A DNA stretch of 64,000 nt from Silvibacterium dinghuense (GCF_004123295.1 NZ_SDMK01000004.1:364544-428543), one strand, 5' to 3'. Positions 37,801 through 54,517 are shown, counted from the stretch's first letter. Numbers and translations are program-made. Notes: generated from the letters alone by a model not told the origin.

Positions 37801-38149
37801 CGACGGAGAGCGCGAGGTTGAGGCTTACGGCTTCGCCGGTGGAGACATTCACGGCATCGCGATGGATGGACTCGAAGCCGGGCGCGGTGACATCCGCGTT
37901 ATAGCGGCCGGGCTGCAGCGAAGGCACCTCGGCGATGCCGTGATCGTTGGTCTCGAGCGTGCGGACGACGGCGCCGGTATCCGTACCGACGATGGTGACC
38001 TGTGCATGGTTGACCGTGGCTCCGGTGGAGTCGGTAACGACGATGCTCAGGCTGCCGGTGGAGGTCTGAGCGAAGACGAAATGCAGAGAAGGAGCAACAA
38101 GCACTGCAAGCGCGAAGGCGGCGATGCGGCCGCGAAATGGGGTAGACAT
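34874..38149 (-). CDS. Oar-like TonB-dependent outer-membrane receptor 3
   Basis: A 1091-residue receptor, shortest of the four. Signal peptide (AAFALAVLVAPSLHFVFAQ), carboxypeptidase-regulatory domain (GSLSIVVTDSTGATVNHAQV...), plug region with LPLQGRNYLDAARTIPG, and a barrel ending VAARYTF. GAGG lies 4 nt before the ATG. It begins 72 nt downstream of the sulfatase stop codon on the same strand, and the FGE gene follows, which suggests it handles a sulfated substrate; this is inference from context. Confidence 0.87.
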   Translation of the reverse strand: MSTPFRGRIAAFALAVLVAPSLHFVFAQTSTGSLSIVVTDSTGATVNHAQVTIVGTDTGAVVRTLETNDHGIAEVPSLQPGRYNADVTAPGFESIHRDAVNVSTGEAVSLNLALSVGRSEQVVTVTGDAPLLETRSDTIAQVVSSRTLTELPLQGRNYLDAARTIPGTTPEAAGRDLTFVAYGNSGLQNAFLLDGARNVNYLRGLDNDARDMVRPPIDALQEFTVQTSNFSAEFGASAGAVVNAITKSGTNEIHGSAYEFIQNNELNATNYFATSNPLLVLNQYGGSLGGPIRKDHAWLFGAYEGYHDRVESTSSTTVPTALQRAGDFGTTAIYDPSTTEGTGTTATRTQFAQNNIPNERINAIGQQLVDWYPLPNDGGDLYRRNVPERIDKRNGVVRGDVQLGANDSAFARYSRVNAVTSQDATLPAPAQDPGQQNIDSSGVGVGYTRIFGPTLINDFRFSWTSISIDSDSTVARDPIITGSLDSQIDSGTPFFSVSNYAQLGAMAGCCGNAPLRKSSGVWDWSDNISKSIGRHVLKTGGEFMLIRPTTFAASNGRSTFGFDGVFTQNPGARSSTGNAVADLLLGDADTLTTGTVAEAIERGWFLGGYVTDQWTVTPSLTLNLGLRYEYAAPYIETQNHMGNFILDQDSPLYGQLIFSGDSRLPRGLLYGDTNNIAPRIGLAYRVPGVKDMTVRPSYGIFYAQDEGTGVTNRLTDNPPFYGYGSETISSDQLNPSTGFVLSSTASIPRPTAISASDFTLVPSATSTLVSWPLHFQMPYVEEWSLSVQKLLPGGLLFEANYVGNHGVQLVGLGQGNQPTVLNSTTVASRRPLAKYTDAPVKTVGNWNASNYNGLSAKLEKRFAHGIGFLNSFTYGHAFDIINPAMDLCDTCGAGDTIQNNYDKNANYASSDNDVRLRYVLSGVWELPFGRGRAYLNNARLLSTVVGGWALSPIYSYQTGLPFTPSMSYDAANAGTLTRPTQLCNGNRNAPHTTTEWFNTACYVDTASYTFGNASRNGLRAPGTDQLNLSLQRNFPITRWHQSNLNIRLDAFDALNHPILSAPTAVVGNSLNGQITSASNPRQLQVAARYTF

Positions 38150-38221
38150 AAAGCCTCACAAAAGGTGAATCGGGTGGAAGGGCAACCGGGCAGGCGTCCC
38201 GCCCGGTTTGCGGGAATGCGC

Positions 38222-39745
38222 TCAGGCCTGGCTACAACAGCTCTCCGGCGCAGGGACAACGGATGCGGACCGCCGGGGCGGATCGGGCACGGTGATGGTG
38301 TCGCCCAGCTCCTGCTGCATGGCGCGCAGGCGCGCAACGAGCTGCAGCTTGAGCTCGTCATGCTGCGGATCGTCGCTGAGATCGTGCATCTCCCATGGGT
38401 CCTGAGCGAGATCGAAGAGCTGATAGCGCTCGATCTTGGGGTAGTAGATGAGCTTGTGCGTTTTGGTACGGACGCTGCGCTGCACCGCCTCGAGCCAGCC
38501 GAACATCGCGTCATACATAGGCTGGGGCTCGCCATGCAGCATGGGCACGAGGCTGGGGAAGCCGACGGTTTCGGGCACGGAGACGCCGGCCAGCTCGCAG
38601 GTGGTGGCGAACATCGAGTGCTGGTAGACCATCTCGTCCACGCGCTTGCCCCTGGGGATGGTCGGCCCGGCGAGGATCAGCGGCATGCGCATGCTGCACT
38701 CGTACTGGTTCTGCTTGCCCATCAGGCCGTGCTCGCCGACGGCGAGGCCGTGATCGGCGGTGAGGATGACGTAGGTGTTGCCGGCCTTGCCCGAGGCTTC
38801 GAGCGCGTCGAGGATGCGGCCGATCTGGCGATCCATGTGGGTGATGATGGCGTAGTACTCGCGGCGATGCGTCTGCACATCGAGCTCGGTGCGCGGAAAG
38901 GGCGCGAGCAGCTCGTCGCGCGTCTTGTGCTCGCCCTGGTCGAAGGGATGCTCAGGCAGGAAGTTCGGCGGAATGGCAATCTTATCCACCGGATACATAT
39001 CAAGGAATTCCTGCGGAGCCTGGCGCGGATCGTGCGGCGCGTTGAAGCCGACATACATGAAGAAGGGTGTCTGGCGATGCGCGACCTGCGTGGTGAGGTG
39101 CTCGACGGCGGCATCGGCATAGAGCGAGCTGGAGTGCTCGATCCTGCCCGGCTTCTCGTTTTCAACCAGGCTGGTCATGAGCCAGTGGCCCTTGAGCTGC
39201 TCGTTCGCGGGGTCCCAGTGATTGCCCGGCGCGGGGCGGTTGTACATATCGCTGGTGGAAGGCAGATAGCCGGGGCCGACCGGCCCCTGCTCCGCGAAGG
39301 AGCGCTGCAGGAAGACGGCATCGAGATGCCACTTGCCGGTGATGTAGGTGTCGTAGCCGGCGGCGCGCAGCGTCTGTCCCCAGGTGGCAACGTCGCCGGC
39401 CTGATTCTCATTGCTGATGGCATGCGCCTTGAAGGTGGTGAGGCCGGTATTCAGCATGGTGCGGCTGGCCACGCAGACCGCGCCCGTCCACGAGCCCTGG
39501 TGGAAGCAGTGCGTGAAGGCGCAGCCGCGCGCCGCCAGGCGATCGATGTTCGGCGTGTGCACCTCAGGGTTGGTGAGGCTGCCGATGGTGCGAAACATGA
39601 GATCGTCGGCAATGAAGAAGAGGAAGTTCGGACGATGGTCGGCATTCCGCGCACTGGACTTCTGCGCGGCGGCGAGAGGAGCGTTTGCGAGCGTGCCGGC
39701 GGCAACAGCGGATGAGGCCATGCCCAGGAAGTGACGACGATTCAT
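38222..39745 (-). CDS. Exported sulfatase (alkaline-phosphatase superfamily) with variant CVASR motif
   Basis: A 507-residue sulfatase with a Tat signal (NRRHFLGMASSAVAAGTLA). Metal-binding ADD is at 46-48. The modification motif reads AVCVASRTML: Cys91 and Arg95 fit the FGE consensus CxPxR except that Ala replaces Pro. TADHGLAVGEHGLMGKQ and YECSMRMPL are the usual downstream metal and substrate motifs. It would hydrolyse an organic sulfate ester in the periplasm. ATG at 39745 starts the Tat signal, with AGAGGTACG upstream; the open frame extends 56 codons further without support. It sits upstream of receptor 3 and the FGE. Substrate unknown. Confidence 0.88.
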   Translation of the reverse strand: MNRRHFLGMASSAVAAGTLANAPLAAAQKSSARNADHRPNFLFFIADDLMFRTIGSLTNPEVHTPNIDRLAARGCAFTHCFHQGSWTGAVCVASRTMLNTGLTTFKAHAISNENQAGDVATWGQTLRAAGYDTYITGKWHLDAVFLQRSFAEQGPVGPGYLPSTSDMYNRPAPGNHWDPANEQLKGHWLMTSLVENEKPGRIEHSSSLYADAAVEHLTTQVAHRQTPFFMYVGFNAPHDPRQAPQEFLDMYPVDKIAIPPNFLPEHPFDQGEHKTRDELLAPFPRTELDVQTHRREYYAIITHMDRQIGRILDALEASGKAGNTYVILTADHGLAVGEHGLMGKQNQYECSMRMPLILAGPTIPRGKRVDEMVYQHSMFATTCELAGVSVPETVGFPSLVPMLHGEPQPMYDAMFGWLEAVQRSVRTKTHKLIYYPKIERYQLFDLAQDPWEMHDLSDDPQHDELKLQLVARLRAMQQELGDTITVPDPPRRSASVVPAPESCCSQA

Positions 39746-39989
39746 GCTGCGTACCTCTAAGGGTTTCGAAGCGGAGCGCAAAAAAACTCCGGCTGCAGAC
39801 AAGAGAAAACCCGCCTCGCGATCAGCGAAAGGCGGGCGGAGAGATCGTGCTCGAAATTCGAGCCATGTCCATCTACAAACTCGCGGAGAAAGAGACTCCT
39901 CGGCTGCCCGCACGCCTGGAGGCGCGACAACAACAGGATTTCCGACAACAGGACATGCTTCGCTTTTACTATCCCGGCGCGACAGGCGT

Positions 39990-40452
39990 CAACGGCTGCT
40001 GCGCGCAGGGCGGGACTGCCGTCCGGGCGTTGCGCCTTCGGCCCCCCCTCCCTTTGGTCGCGGCGCTGGCCGTGCGGCCTTTCGCCTTCGGCCTCCACTC
40101 CCTTTGGTCGCGGCACTAACCGCGCGGCTTTTTGCCTTCGGCCTCCGCTCCCTTTGGTCGCGGCACTGGCCGTGCGGCCTTTCGCCTTCGGCCCCCGCTC
40201 CCTTTGGTCGCGATTTGGAATGTACCGAGTGGAGACGGAATCGGGTGCCCCGTCCAAGCTCCGCTTGGGCGGGAAGTACGAACTTCCCCGGGTGGCCCGT
40301 ACAAGCCTTCTGTTGGCTTGTGTGGGGAAGCACGAACCTTCGCGGTGCATGACCCACATCTCGAACAGAACGAGATGTGGGGGCACCCGGTGCCGCAGGT
40401 CCCTCCACTTCGCGAGACAAAAACGTCTCGCTTCGGTCGGGATGACAACGTG
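39990..40452. repeat. Four tandem 50-bp units plus hairpin repeats
   Basis: GCCTTCGG at 40034, 40084, 40134 and 40184 gives an exact 50-bp period, the longest array in the window. Then a GTCCAAGC/GCTTGGGC hairpin (about 40,250-40,278), an ACAAGCC...GGCTTGTG hairpin (40,300-40,322), an ATCTC palindrome (40,353-40,388) and a CAGGTCCCTCCACTTCGC copy to 40,452. The 717-bp gap 39746-40462 holds no gene; long open frames there are made of these repeats. Confidence 0.8.
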
Positions 40453-40462
40453 AGAAAAGACG

Positions 40463-43400
40463 TTAAAACTCCACTCTTGCGGAGAACTGTGCGAGGCGCT
40501 TGTTGGTGAGCAGGGTGGTGGCCTGTCCAAAGTTCTGCGGGTTGTCGAGCGTGGAGCTGATGGAGTGCGAATCGAAGCGCACGCTGTTTGTGATGTTAAA
40601 CATCTCCCAGCGGAACTGGAGATTGGTCTTCTTCGTGATAGGGAAGGTCTTGTCGAGACCGGTATCCCAGGAGAAGTAGCCGTCACCGCGCATGGGATTG
40701 CGTGTGCCGGACTCGCCCGGCAGCGCATGATCGAAGGCCGCGAAGACCGCAGCCGGATCGGCAAAACGCTGCGTGAGATGACCGCGCGCGGCAGCCTTGC
40801 CCGAAATCTTCGCGATCTGCTCCGCCCATCCTTCGATGTCCCAGTTCGTCGGATAGTAGGCTCCGTTGTCCATCATGAAGGGGAAGCCGCTCGTCCAGCG
40901 AAGAATGCCGGTGGTCGTCCAGCCGCCTACGAACTCATCCGTGAGCCGGTTGGCCGAGGCGAAGAACTTCTTGCCGCGGCCGACGGGAATATCCCAGATG
41001 TAGTTGGAGTTGATCTGGTGCCGCACGTCGAAGTCGGAGACGCCGTAGAGCTGGTTGGGCATCCAGCTGTTGATGATCTGCGCGTAGTTGGTCGCGCCGG
41101 AGGTAGCCAGGCGCTCGGACTGCGAGGTGAGATCCATCGATTTCGAGAGCGTGTAGTTGAAGTCGGCCTCGAGCCCCGCGCCGAAGCGCTGGCGATAGAC
41201 GGCTTCGAGCGCGTTGTAATTCGAGTAGCCGATGGAACGCCACGCATACAGCGCCGAGTACTGATCGTGATAGAAGCGATAGGACGGATACGTCTGATTC
41301 GGGTTGACACCCGCGCCGCTGAGCGAGTCCGGCACGTCCAGCTCATAGAGCGCGTAGGTCTCGTTGTAGATGTTCTGCTGAAAGATCTGGTAGACGTTCT
41401 GCGTCGCGGTGACGGCGCCCGCTCCATAGCCGAGATCGACACCGTTCAGCGCAGAAAAGACCTGCTGGAAGTAAGGAATCTCTCCCACCGCGCTCACCGG
41501 GGTGCCGGAGCGGGAGAGCAGCGCGAGCTGGCGCGCGGCGGCGAAATACGTGCTGCCGGCCGCGGCCATGTTGGTCGGCATGGCCACGTCCTCCTGCGTC
41601 AGCAGGCGATGCGCGAAGCGGCCGACATACGAGAGCTCCAGCGACGAGCCATTGCCCAGCTCGCGGCCGATGGAGAAATCGACCAGGTGCGAATACGGCG
41701 TCTTGATCGCCGAGTCGAGCCCCCAGCTGATGGCGAAGTCCGTGCTCGCGGGCGTAGCGGGAAAACCACCGGCGGGCGCGGCGGGCAGAATGCTCGACGG
41801 GATGTCATAGAGCGTGGTGAAGCGCGGCGCCGTGCCGATGTAGACCGAGCCCGGCGAGTTGGAGAGATCGGACGAGAGACCGTAGGAGCCGCTGGTGTCG
41901 AAGGTGTTCACCGTGGCCGCGCCGAAGTGATCGAAGACCAGCGAGTAGCCGCCGCGGATGCTGGTCTTGCCGTTGCCGAAGATGCGATGAAAGAAGCCCG
42001 ACTCCGGCATGGGGCTGAAGGCGAAGGCGAAGCGCGGAGCGAAGTCGCCCTTCTCCGGCGTCCAGAAATCGGGCTTGTGGTTGTAGCGGCCGTTCAGGTC
42101 GAAGGAAATTTCGCCGACATTGTTTGCCGCCTCACCCGCAGCCGCATATGCCGCGCTCTCGTCGTAATACCTGCTGAGCGAGAAGGGCTGGCAGACACCG
42201 TTGCTCATCATGCAGGAGCCGACCTGCGTGCCGGTCTTCTCCGCCGGGGTCTGCAAATAGGAGTAGCGCAGGCCGTAGGTCAGGGTCAGGTTCTTGAGCG
42301 CCTTCCATGAGTCCTGCGCGTAGAACTCGAACTCCTTCCAGCCGTAGTCGCGCTTGACCGGCGCGCCGATGGCCAGCGCCGTGCCTTGCTTGTCGTAGTT
42401 GTAGATCGCGTCGCCCTCGGTGAGGATGCCGGTGATGCCGAGCAGCGCACTGTTGTACTCATTGCCGTAGTTGGAGAAATCGACGGCCGGGAAGCCATAG
42501 ACCGGCGGATCGAAGGGGCCGCCGCTGTTAGCCACGGTCGAGCCGTTCGAGAGCCAGCCCTGGTTCATCTGCGCGTCGGGGAAGGAGTCCTCCGTGCTGT
42601 TGCGGCGATCGTCGATGAGGCGGATATTGCCGCCGAACTGCAGGTTGTGCGTGTGCCGGGTCCAGGAGAGATCGTCGACGATGTTCTGCACCGGAATGAT
42701 GTAGGAGAGCGAGCGGCTGAAGGATTCCGGCTCGGCCACCGCGGCGAGATAGACCTCCGGCTCATTCGAGATGCCGGCGTTATCGACGCCCTGGCGCGTG
42801 AGGCCGTAGCGGAAGTTGTTCACCAGGTTCGGAGTGATCAGGAACGTATAACCCGCGGCGAAGCCTTTGTTGTTGGTGAGCGTGCTGGTGGATGCGGGCT
42901 GGCCGGGAAAGGCCGGCGCAGAGGGCTCATCGTCATTCTGCAGGTTGCCGCGCCAGAAGGCGGTGTGCCTGCCGTTCGAGGTGATGTTCCAGTCCAGGCG
43001 GGCGATGTAGGTGTTGTAGCTGCGCTTGATGGTGTAGGGGAAGCGATAGCCGATGGTATTCAGGCCGTCGCCCTGCGTCGTGTCGTTGCCTGCGGGATAG
43101 GCGTTGAAGATCTTGAGAATCGCCTGGTTCACACCGATGTTCTGCGGGTCCATCGACTGGATGTCGGCGGGAGTGAGCAGGTAGGTCTGATCGGCGCCGG
43201 AGGCATTCAGATATTCGTACTGCAGATTGCCGGCACGATAGGAGCTGGTAGGCACTGCGCCCGCGTTCACGCTCTCGCCCTCGGTGTCGCGCTGGCCTTC
43301 GTAGTTCAGAAAGTAGAAGGCCTTGTTCTTCAGGATGGGCCCGCTCACAGCTCCGCCGAAGACGTTGCGGATGAGCTTGGGCGGCGTGTTCGGCTCGCCG

Positions 43401-44266
43401 GCGGCAAGCTGCTGCTGCTTGTTGAAGAAGTCGTTCGCTTCGAAAAGATTGCTGCGGTTGTATTCGTAGAGCGCGCCGTGCAGCTGGTTGCCGCCGCTGC
43501 GCGTGACCAGCGCCACCTGCGCGCCGGAGGAGCGGCCGGCATCGGCATCGGGATTGCTCGTCGTCACGCGGAACTCGGCCACCGAATCCTGCGTGACGCG
43601 CAGCACGCTGGTAAAGGCGTAACCGTTGTTGACATCGTTCACGTCGACGCCGTCGAGGGTGATGTTCGACTGGTCGCTGCGTCCGCCGTTCACCGCGCCG
43701 CTGCGCGAGTCGCTCGCGTTGTTGCCGACGGCGTTGGTGCCGTTCTGATCGTCGGTGCGGCCCATGTACGTGACGCCGGGCTGGAGGCTGAGCAGATCGG
43801 GCACGTTGCGGCCTTCGATCGGCAGCGACTCCACCTGCTTGCCCTGGAAGGCATTGCCCATGGTCGCGTCGGTGGTGTTCAGCACCGGCTGCACGTTGCT
43901 CGTCACCTCCACCTGCTGGGTCACGGCGGCCACGCCCAGCGTGACGTTGAACGTCGCCGGCTGGCTCACCAGCAGGTCCATGCCGGTCTTCTCCGCGGTC
44001 TGGAAGCCACCCATGGAGACAGTGAGGTCATATCGGCCGGGCTTGAGCTGCGAGAACTGGAATTCGCCGCTGCTGTTGGTCGTGTTCACACGCGTGGCGC
44101 TGGTGGATTCCAGCGTGAGCTTGACGGTCGCGCCGGGGATGATGGCACCGCTGCTGTCGGTCACACGGCCGCCCAGAGAGGTCGTTGCCTGCGCCATGGC
44201 GTAGCGACAGGCAGTAAGAAGGAATACACCGATCACGAGAACGTAGAAATGCTTTCTGAAACGCAT
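40463..44266 (-). CDS. Oar-like TonB-dependent outer-membrane receptor 4
   Basis: A 1267-residue receptor with signal peptide (YVLVIGVFLLTACRYAMAQ), carboxypeptidase-regulatory domain (SLGGRVTDSSGAIIPGATVKL), plug region with LPIEGRNVPDLLSLQPGV and a barrel ending in FSARVEF. LLTAC resembles a lipobox but the AMA-Q cleavage site is equally good, so I treat it as a normal signal peptide. It lies upstream of the sulfatase on the same strand but 717 bp of repeats separate them, so cotranscription is doubtful. Ligand unknown. Confidence 0.87.
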   Translation of the reverse strand: MRFRKHFYVLVIGVFLLTACRYAMAQATTSLGGRVTDSSGAIIPGATVKLTLESTSATRVNTTNSSGEFQFSQLKPGRYDLTVSMGGFQTAEKTGMDLLVSQPATFNVTLGVAAVTQQVEVTSNVQPVLNTTDATMGNAFQGKQVESLPIEGRNVPDLLSLQPGVTYMGRTDDQNGTNAVGNNASDSRSGAVNGGRSDQSNITLDGVDVNDVNNGYAFTSVLRVTQDSVAEFRVTTSNPDADAGRSSGAQVALVTRSGGNQLHGALYEYNRSNLFEANDFFNKQQQLAAGEPNTPPKLIRNVFGGAVSGPILKNKAFYFLNYEGQRDTEGESVNAGAVPTSSYRAGNLQYEYLNASGADQTYLLTPADIQSMDPQNIGVNQAILKIFNAYPAGNDTTQGDGLNTIGYRFPYTIKRSYNTYIARLDWNITSNGRHTAFWRGNLQNDDEPSAPAFPGQPASTSTLTNNKGFAAGYTFLITPNLVNNFRYGLTRQGVDNAGISNEPEVYLAAVAEPESFSRSLSYIIPVQNIVDDLSWTRHTHNLQFGGNIRLIDDRRNSTEDSFPDAQMNQGWLSNGSTVANSGGPFDPPVYGFPAVDFSNYGNEYNSALLGITGILTEGDAIYNYDKQGTALAIGAPVKRDYGWKEFEFYAQDSWKALKNLTLTYGLRYSYLQTPAEKTGTQVGSCMMSNGVCQPFSLSRYYDESAAYAAAGEAANNVGEISFDLNGRYNHKPDFWTPEKGDFAPRFAFAFSPMPESGFFHRIFGNGKTSIRGGYSLVFDHFGAATVNTFDTSGSYGLSSDLSNSPGSVYIGTAPRFTTLYDIPSSILPAAPAGGFPATPASTDFAISWGLDSAIKTPYSHLVDFSIGRELGNGSSLELSYVGRFAHRLLTQEDVAMPTNMAAAGSTYFAAARQLALLSRSGTPVSAVGEIPYFQQVFSALNGVDLGYGAGAVTATQNVYQIFQQNIYNETYALYELDVPDSLSGAGVNPNQTYPSYRFYHDQYSALYAWRSIGYSNYNALEAVYRQRFGAGLEADFNYTLSKSMDLTSQSERLATSGATNYAQIINSWMPNQLYGVSDFDVRHQINSNYIWDIPVGRGKKFFASANRLTDEFVGGWTTTGILRWTSGFPFMMDNGAYYPTNWDIEGWAEQIAKISGKAAARGHLTQRFADPAAVFAAFDHALPGESGTRNPMRGDGYFSWDTGLDKTFPITKKTNLQFRWEMFNITNSVRFDSHSISSTLDNPQNFGQATTLLTNKRLAQFSARVEF

Positions 44267-44380
44267 GGAGGCCTCTCAAAAAGAAAACTGATCTGCGGGG
44301 AAGCGTTCTTACAGACGCGTGCAGTGTTTATATCCAAAACACCCCGTGGGATGAAGCTTTTATTGCATCCCCACGAAAAA

Positions 44381-44635
44381 TCCTGCTGCGCGCAGGGCGA
44401 TACCGCCTTCGGCTCCCGCTCCCTCTGGTCGCGAGCGTGCACCGGTGGGAATATCGACGGTGGCCCATTCAAGCCCGCTGTTGGCTTGAGTGGGGAGAAG
44501 CTGCTGCGCGCAGGGGGACTGGCCGTCCGGGCGTTGCGCCTTCGGCTCCCGCTCCCTCTGGTCGCGAGCGTGCACCGGTGGGAATATCAGCAGTGGCCCA
44601 TTCAAGCCGGTTTTAACTTGAGTAGGGGAACAAGC
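44381..44635. repeat. Two repeated blocks of 50-bp unit plus TCAAGC hairpin
   Basis: A block of CTGCTGCGCGCAGGG, CCTTCGGCTCCCGCTCCC, GGTCGCGAGCGTGCACC and a CCCATTCAAGCC hairpin occurs twice (44,381-44,495 and 44,502-44,630), a duplication of the whole composite. Confidence 0.7.
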
Positions 44636-44660
44636 GCCCCTCTCTGCCTGATACCGTATT

Positions 44661-44677
44661 TGCAGAAGAAATCTGCA
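44661..44677. promoter_or_regulatory. Candidate operator upstream of the azoreductase gene
   Basis: A perfect inverted repeat TGCAGA-N5-TCTGCA in an AT-richer stretch about 120 nt before the azoreductase start. Possible repressor site; no regulator gene is adjacent. Confidence 0.3.
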
Positions 44678-44798
44678 GAATCGAAAAATTCCCGCATCCT
44701 TGCACATTTAACCGTCATCTGTTGAATAGACAACATGCGTCGTGGTGGAATGCACTCAGGCGTATGTGATGTGATTGCATATGCCGGAGGAAATATCC

Positions 44799-45422
44799 AT
44801 GTCTGTCCTGCTTCGTGTCGATTCGAGCCCGATGTTCGCGGCTTCCGTCTCCCGTCATCTCACCGACCAGTTTGTCGAGAAGTGGTCGGCCAAGCACCAC
44901 GGTGGCCAGGTGGTCACCCGCGACCTGAACAAGACCGAGCTGAAGCCTCTGACCGCCGAGTGGGTGGCCGCAGCCTACACGCCGGAAGAAGCCCGCACGC
45001 CGGAACAGAAGCAGCTGCTGGCGCTTTCCGATGAGCTGGTCGCCGAGATCGAAAAGGCCGATGAGCTGGTGATTGGCCTGCCCATGCACAACTTCAGCAT
45101 CGCCGGCGTGACCAAGCTGTGGATCGACCTGATCGCCCGCGTAGGCAAGACCTTCTCCTACGGCGCCGAAGGCCCCAAGGGTCTGCTCAAGAACAAGAAG
45201 ATCACCTTCCTAGTGGCCACCGGCGGCAAGTACGATCCGGGCACCGCATATGAGTCGTTCAACTTCGTCGAGCCGTATGTCCGCACCGTCTTCGCCTTCC
45301 TGGGCGTGACCGATGTGAAGTTCATCACCGCCGGCGGCACCGCCGCGCTGCGCAATCCCGAGACCAACCGCGAAAGCTTCCTGCAGCCATATGAAGAAGC
45401 GGTGGCCGCTCACCTGGGCTAA
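44799..45422 (+). CDS. azoR: FMN-dependent NADH:quinone oxidoreductase / azoreductase
   Basis: A 207-residue flavodoxin-fold protein of the AzoR/NQO family. SSPMFAASVSRHLTDQF near the N-terminus binds FMN phosphate, PMHNFSIAGVTKLWIDLIAR (about 96-115) matches the family signature, and FLVATGGKY precedes the active-site loop. It reduces quinones and azo compounds with NADH by two-electron transfer, in the cytoplasm. ATG at 44799 follows GGAGGAAAT; two earlier in-frame ATGs do not. Monocistronic, with its own terminator. Confidence 0.9.
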   Translation: MSVLLRVDSSPMFAASVSRHLTDQFVEKWSAKHHGGQVVTRDLNKTELKPLTAEWVAAAYTPEEARTPEQKQLLALSDELVAEIEKADELVIGLPMHNFSIAGVTKLWIDLIARVGKTFSYGAEGPKGLLKNKKITFLVATGGKYDPGTAYESFNFVEPYVRTVFAFLGVTDVKFITAGGTAALRNPETNRESFLQPYEEAVAAHLG

Positions 45423-45447
45423 GCCTGCGCCTTACTGCTGGACACAA

Positions 45448-45476
45448 GAGAGGGCCGCGCAAGCGGCCCTCTCTTT
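45448..45476 (+). terminator. Rho-independent terminator of the azoreductase gene
   Basis: An 11-bp perfect stem (GAGAGGGCCGC/GCGGCCCTCTC), a GCAA tetraloop of GNRA type and a short T tail. Confidence 0.85.
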
Positions 45477-45536
45477 ATGTTTAGCCTGAAACGATTGTTG
45501 TGGCACCCCACCCGGCTTCTTGCCGCTGCGAGGAAA

Positions 45537-45592
45537 CAGCAGGTCCCTCCGCTGCGCTCGCCTGCGGCTCGCTTCGGTCGGGATGACAGGTT
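45537..45592. repeat. GCAGGTCCCTCCGCTGCGCTCG...GGGATGACAG repeat
   Basis: Well-preserved copy of the GGTCCCTCC-GGGATGACA family, placed between the two convergent terminators. Confidence 0.7.
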
Positions 45593-45620
45593 TTTTATTG
45601 GAAAGCGAAGCTTTCCAGAA

Positions 45621-45656
45621 ACAACAAAGCCCGGCCAAAAGGCCGGGCTTTGTTGT
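45621..45656 (-). terminator. Rho-independent terminator of rpoC
   Basis: A 16-bp perfect stem (ACAACAAAGCCCGGCC, 45621-45636, with its complement at 45641-45656) and a 4-nt loop, 22 nt after the rpoC stop codon; on the minus strand the stem ends in TTTGTTGT followed by TTC. This marks the end of the rpo transcript. Confidence 0.88.
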
Positions 45657-45678
45657 TTGTAACCGTAACTGCGACGAA

Positions 45679-49872
<4,194 letters not shown>

Positions 49873-49888
49873 GGTGTTCCTCCTTGGC

Positions 49889-50025
49889 CAGCTTCTAGCT
49901 TCTAGCTACTAGCTTCTAGCCTGTTTCTCTTGGTTCTTTGCATCGGGGCTTACTTACGCGGTAAGCCCCGTTCATCCTGGCTGGCGGGCTTTTAGCTAAA
50001 AGCTAGGAGCTAGGAGCTAAAAGCT
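49889..50025. repeat. rpoB-rpoC spacer: heptad-repeat inverted arms around a nested hairpin
   Basis: 49889-49922 reads as AGCTTCT/AGCTACT heptads; 49989-50025 holds the approximate reverse complement (AGCTAAA, AGCTAGG heptads). Between them is a perfect 9-bp stem GGGGCTTAC/GTAAGCCCC (49945-49969). The whole spacer could fold as one long imperfect hairpin in the rpoBC transcript. Confidence 0.8.
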
Positions 50026-50032
50026 GCCTTTC

Positions 50033-54517
<4,485 letters not shown>

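Noticed and set aside
40034..40210. Possible CRISPR array
   Set aside because: Exactly tandem 50-bp units have no unique spacers and no cas genes; period and internal similarity fit a tandem repeat.
39744..40352. Open frames within intergenic repeat arrays (also 5812-6093, 8661-8963, 31512-32336)
   Set aside because: Their peptides translate the palindromes and 50-bp units (recurrent HISF, EMWGT and RPKAKG strings), with no independent start signals.
44215..44230. Lipobox in receptor 4 signal (LLTAC)
   Set aside because: The signal continues past the Cys to a good AMA-Q site, and receptors of this family are not normally lipoproteins.
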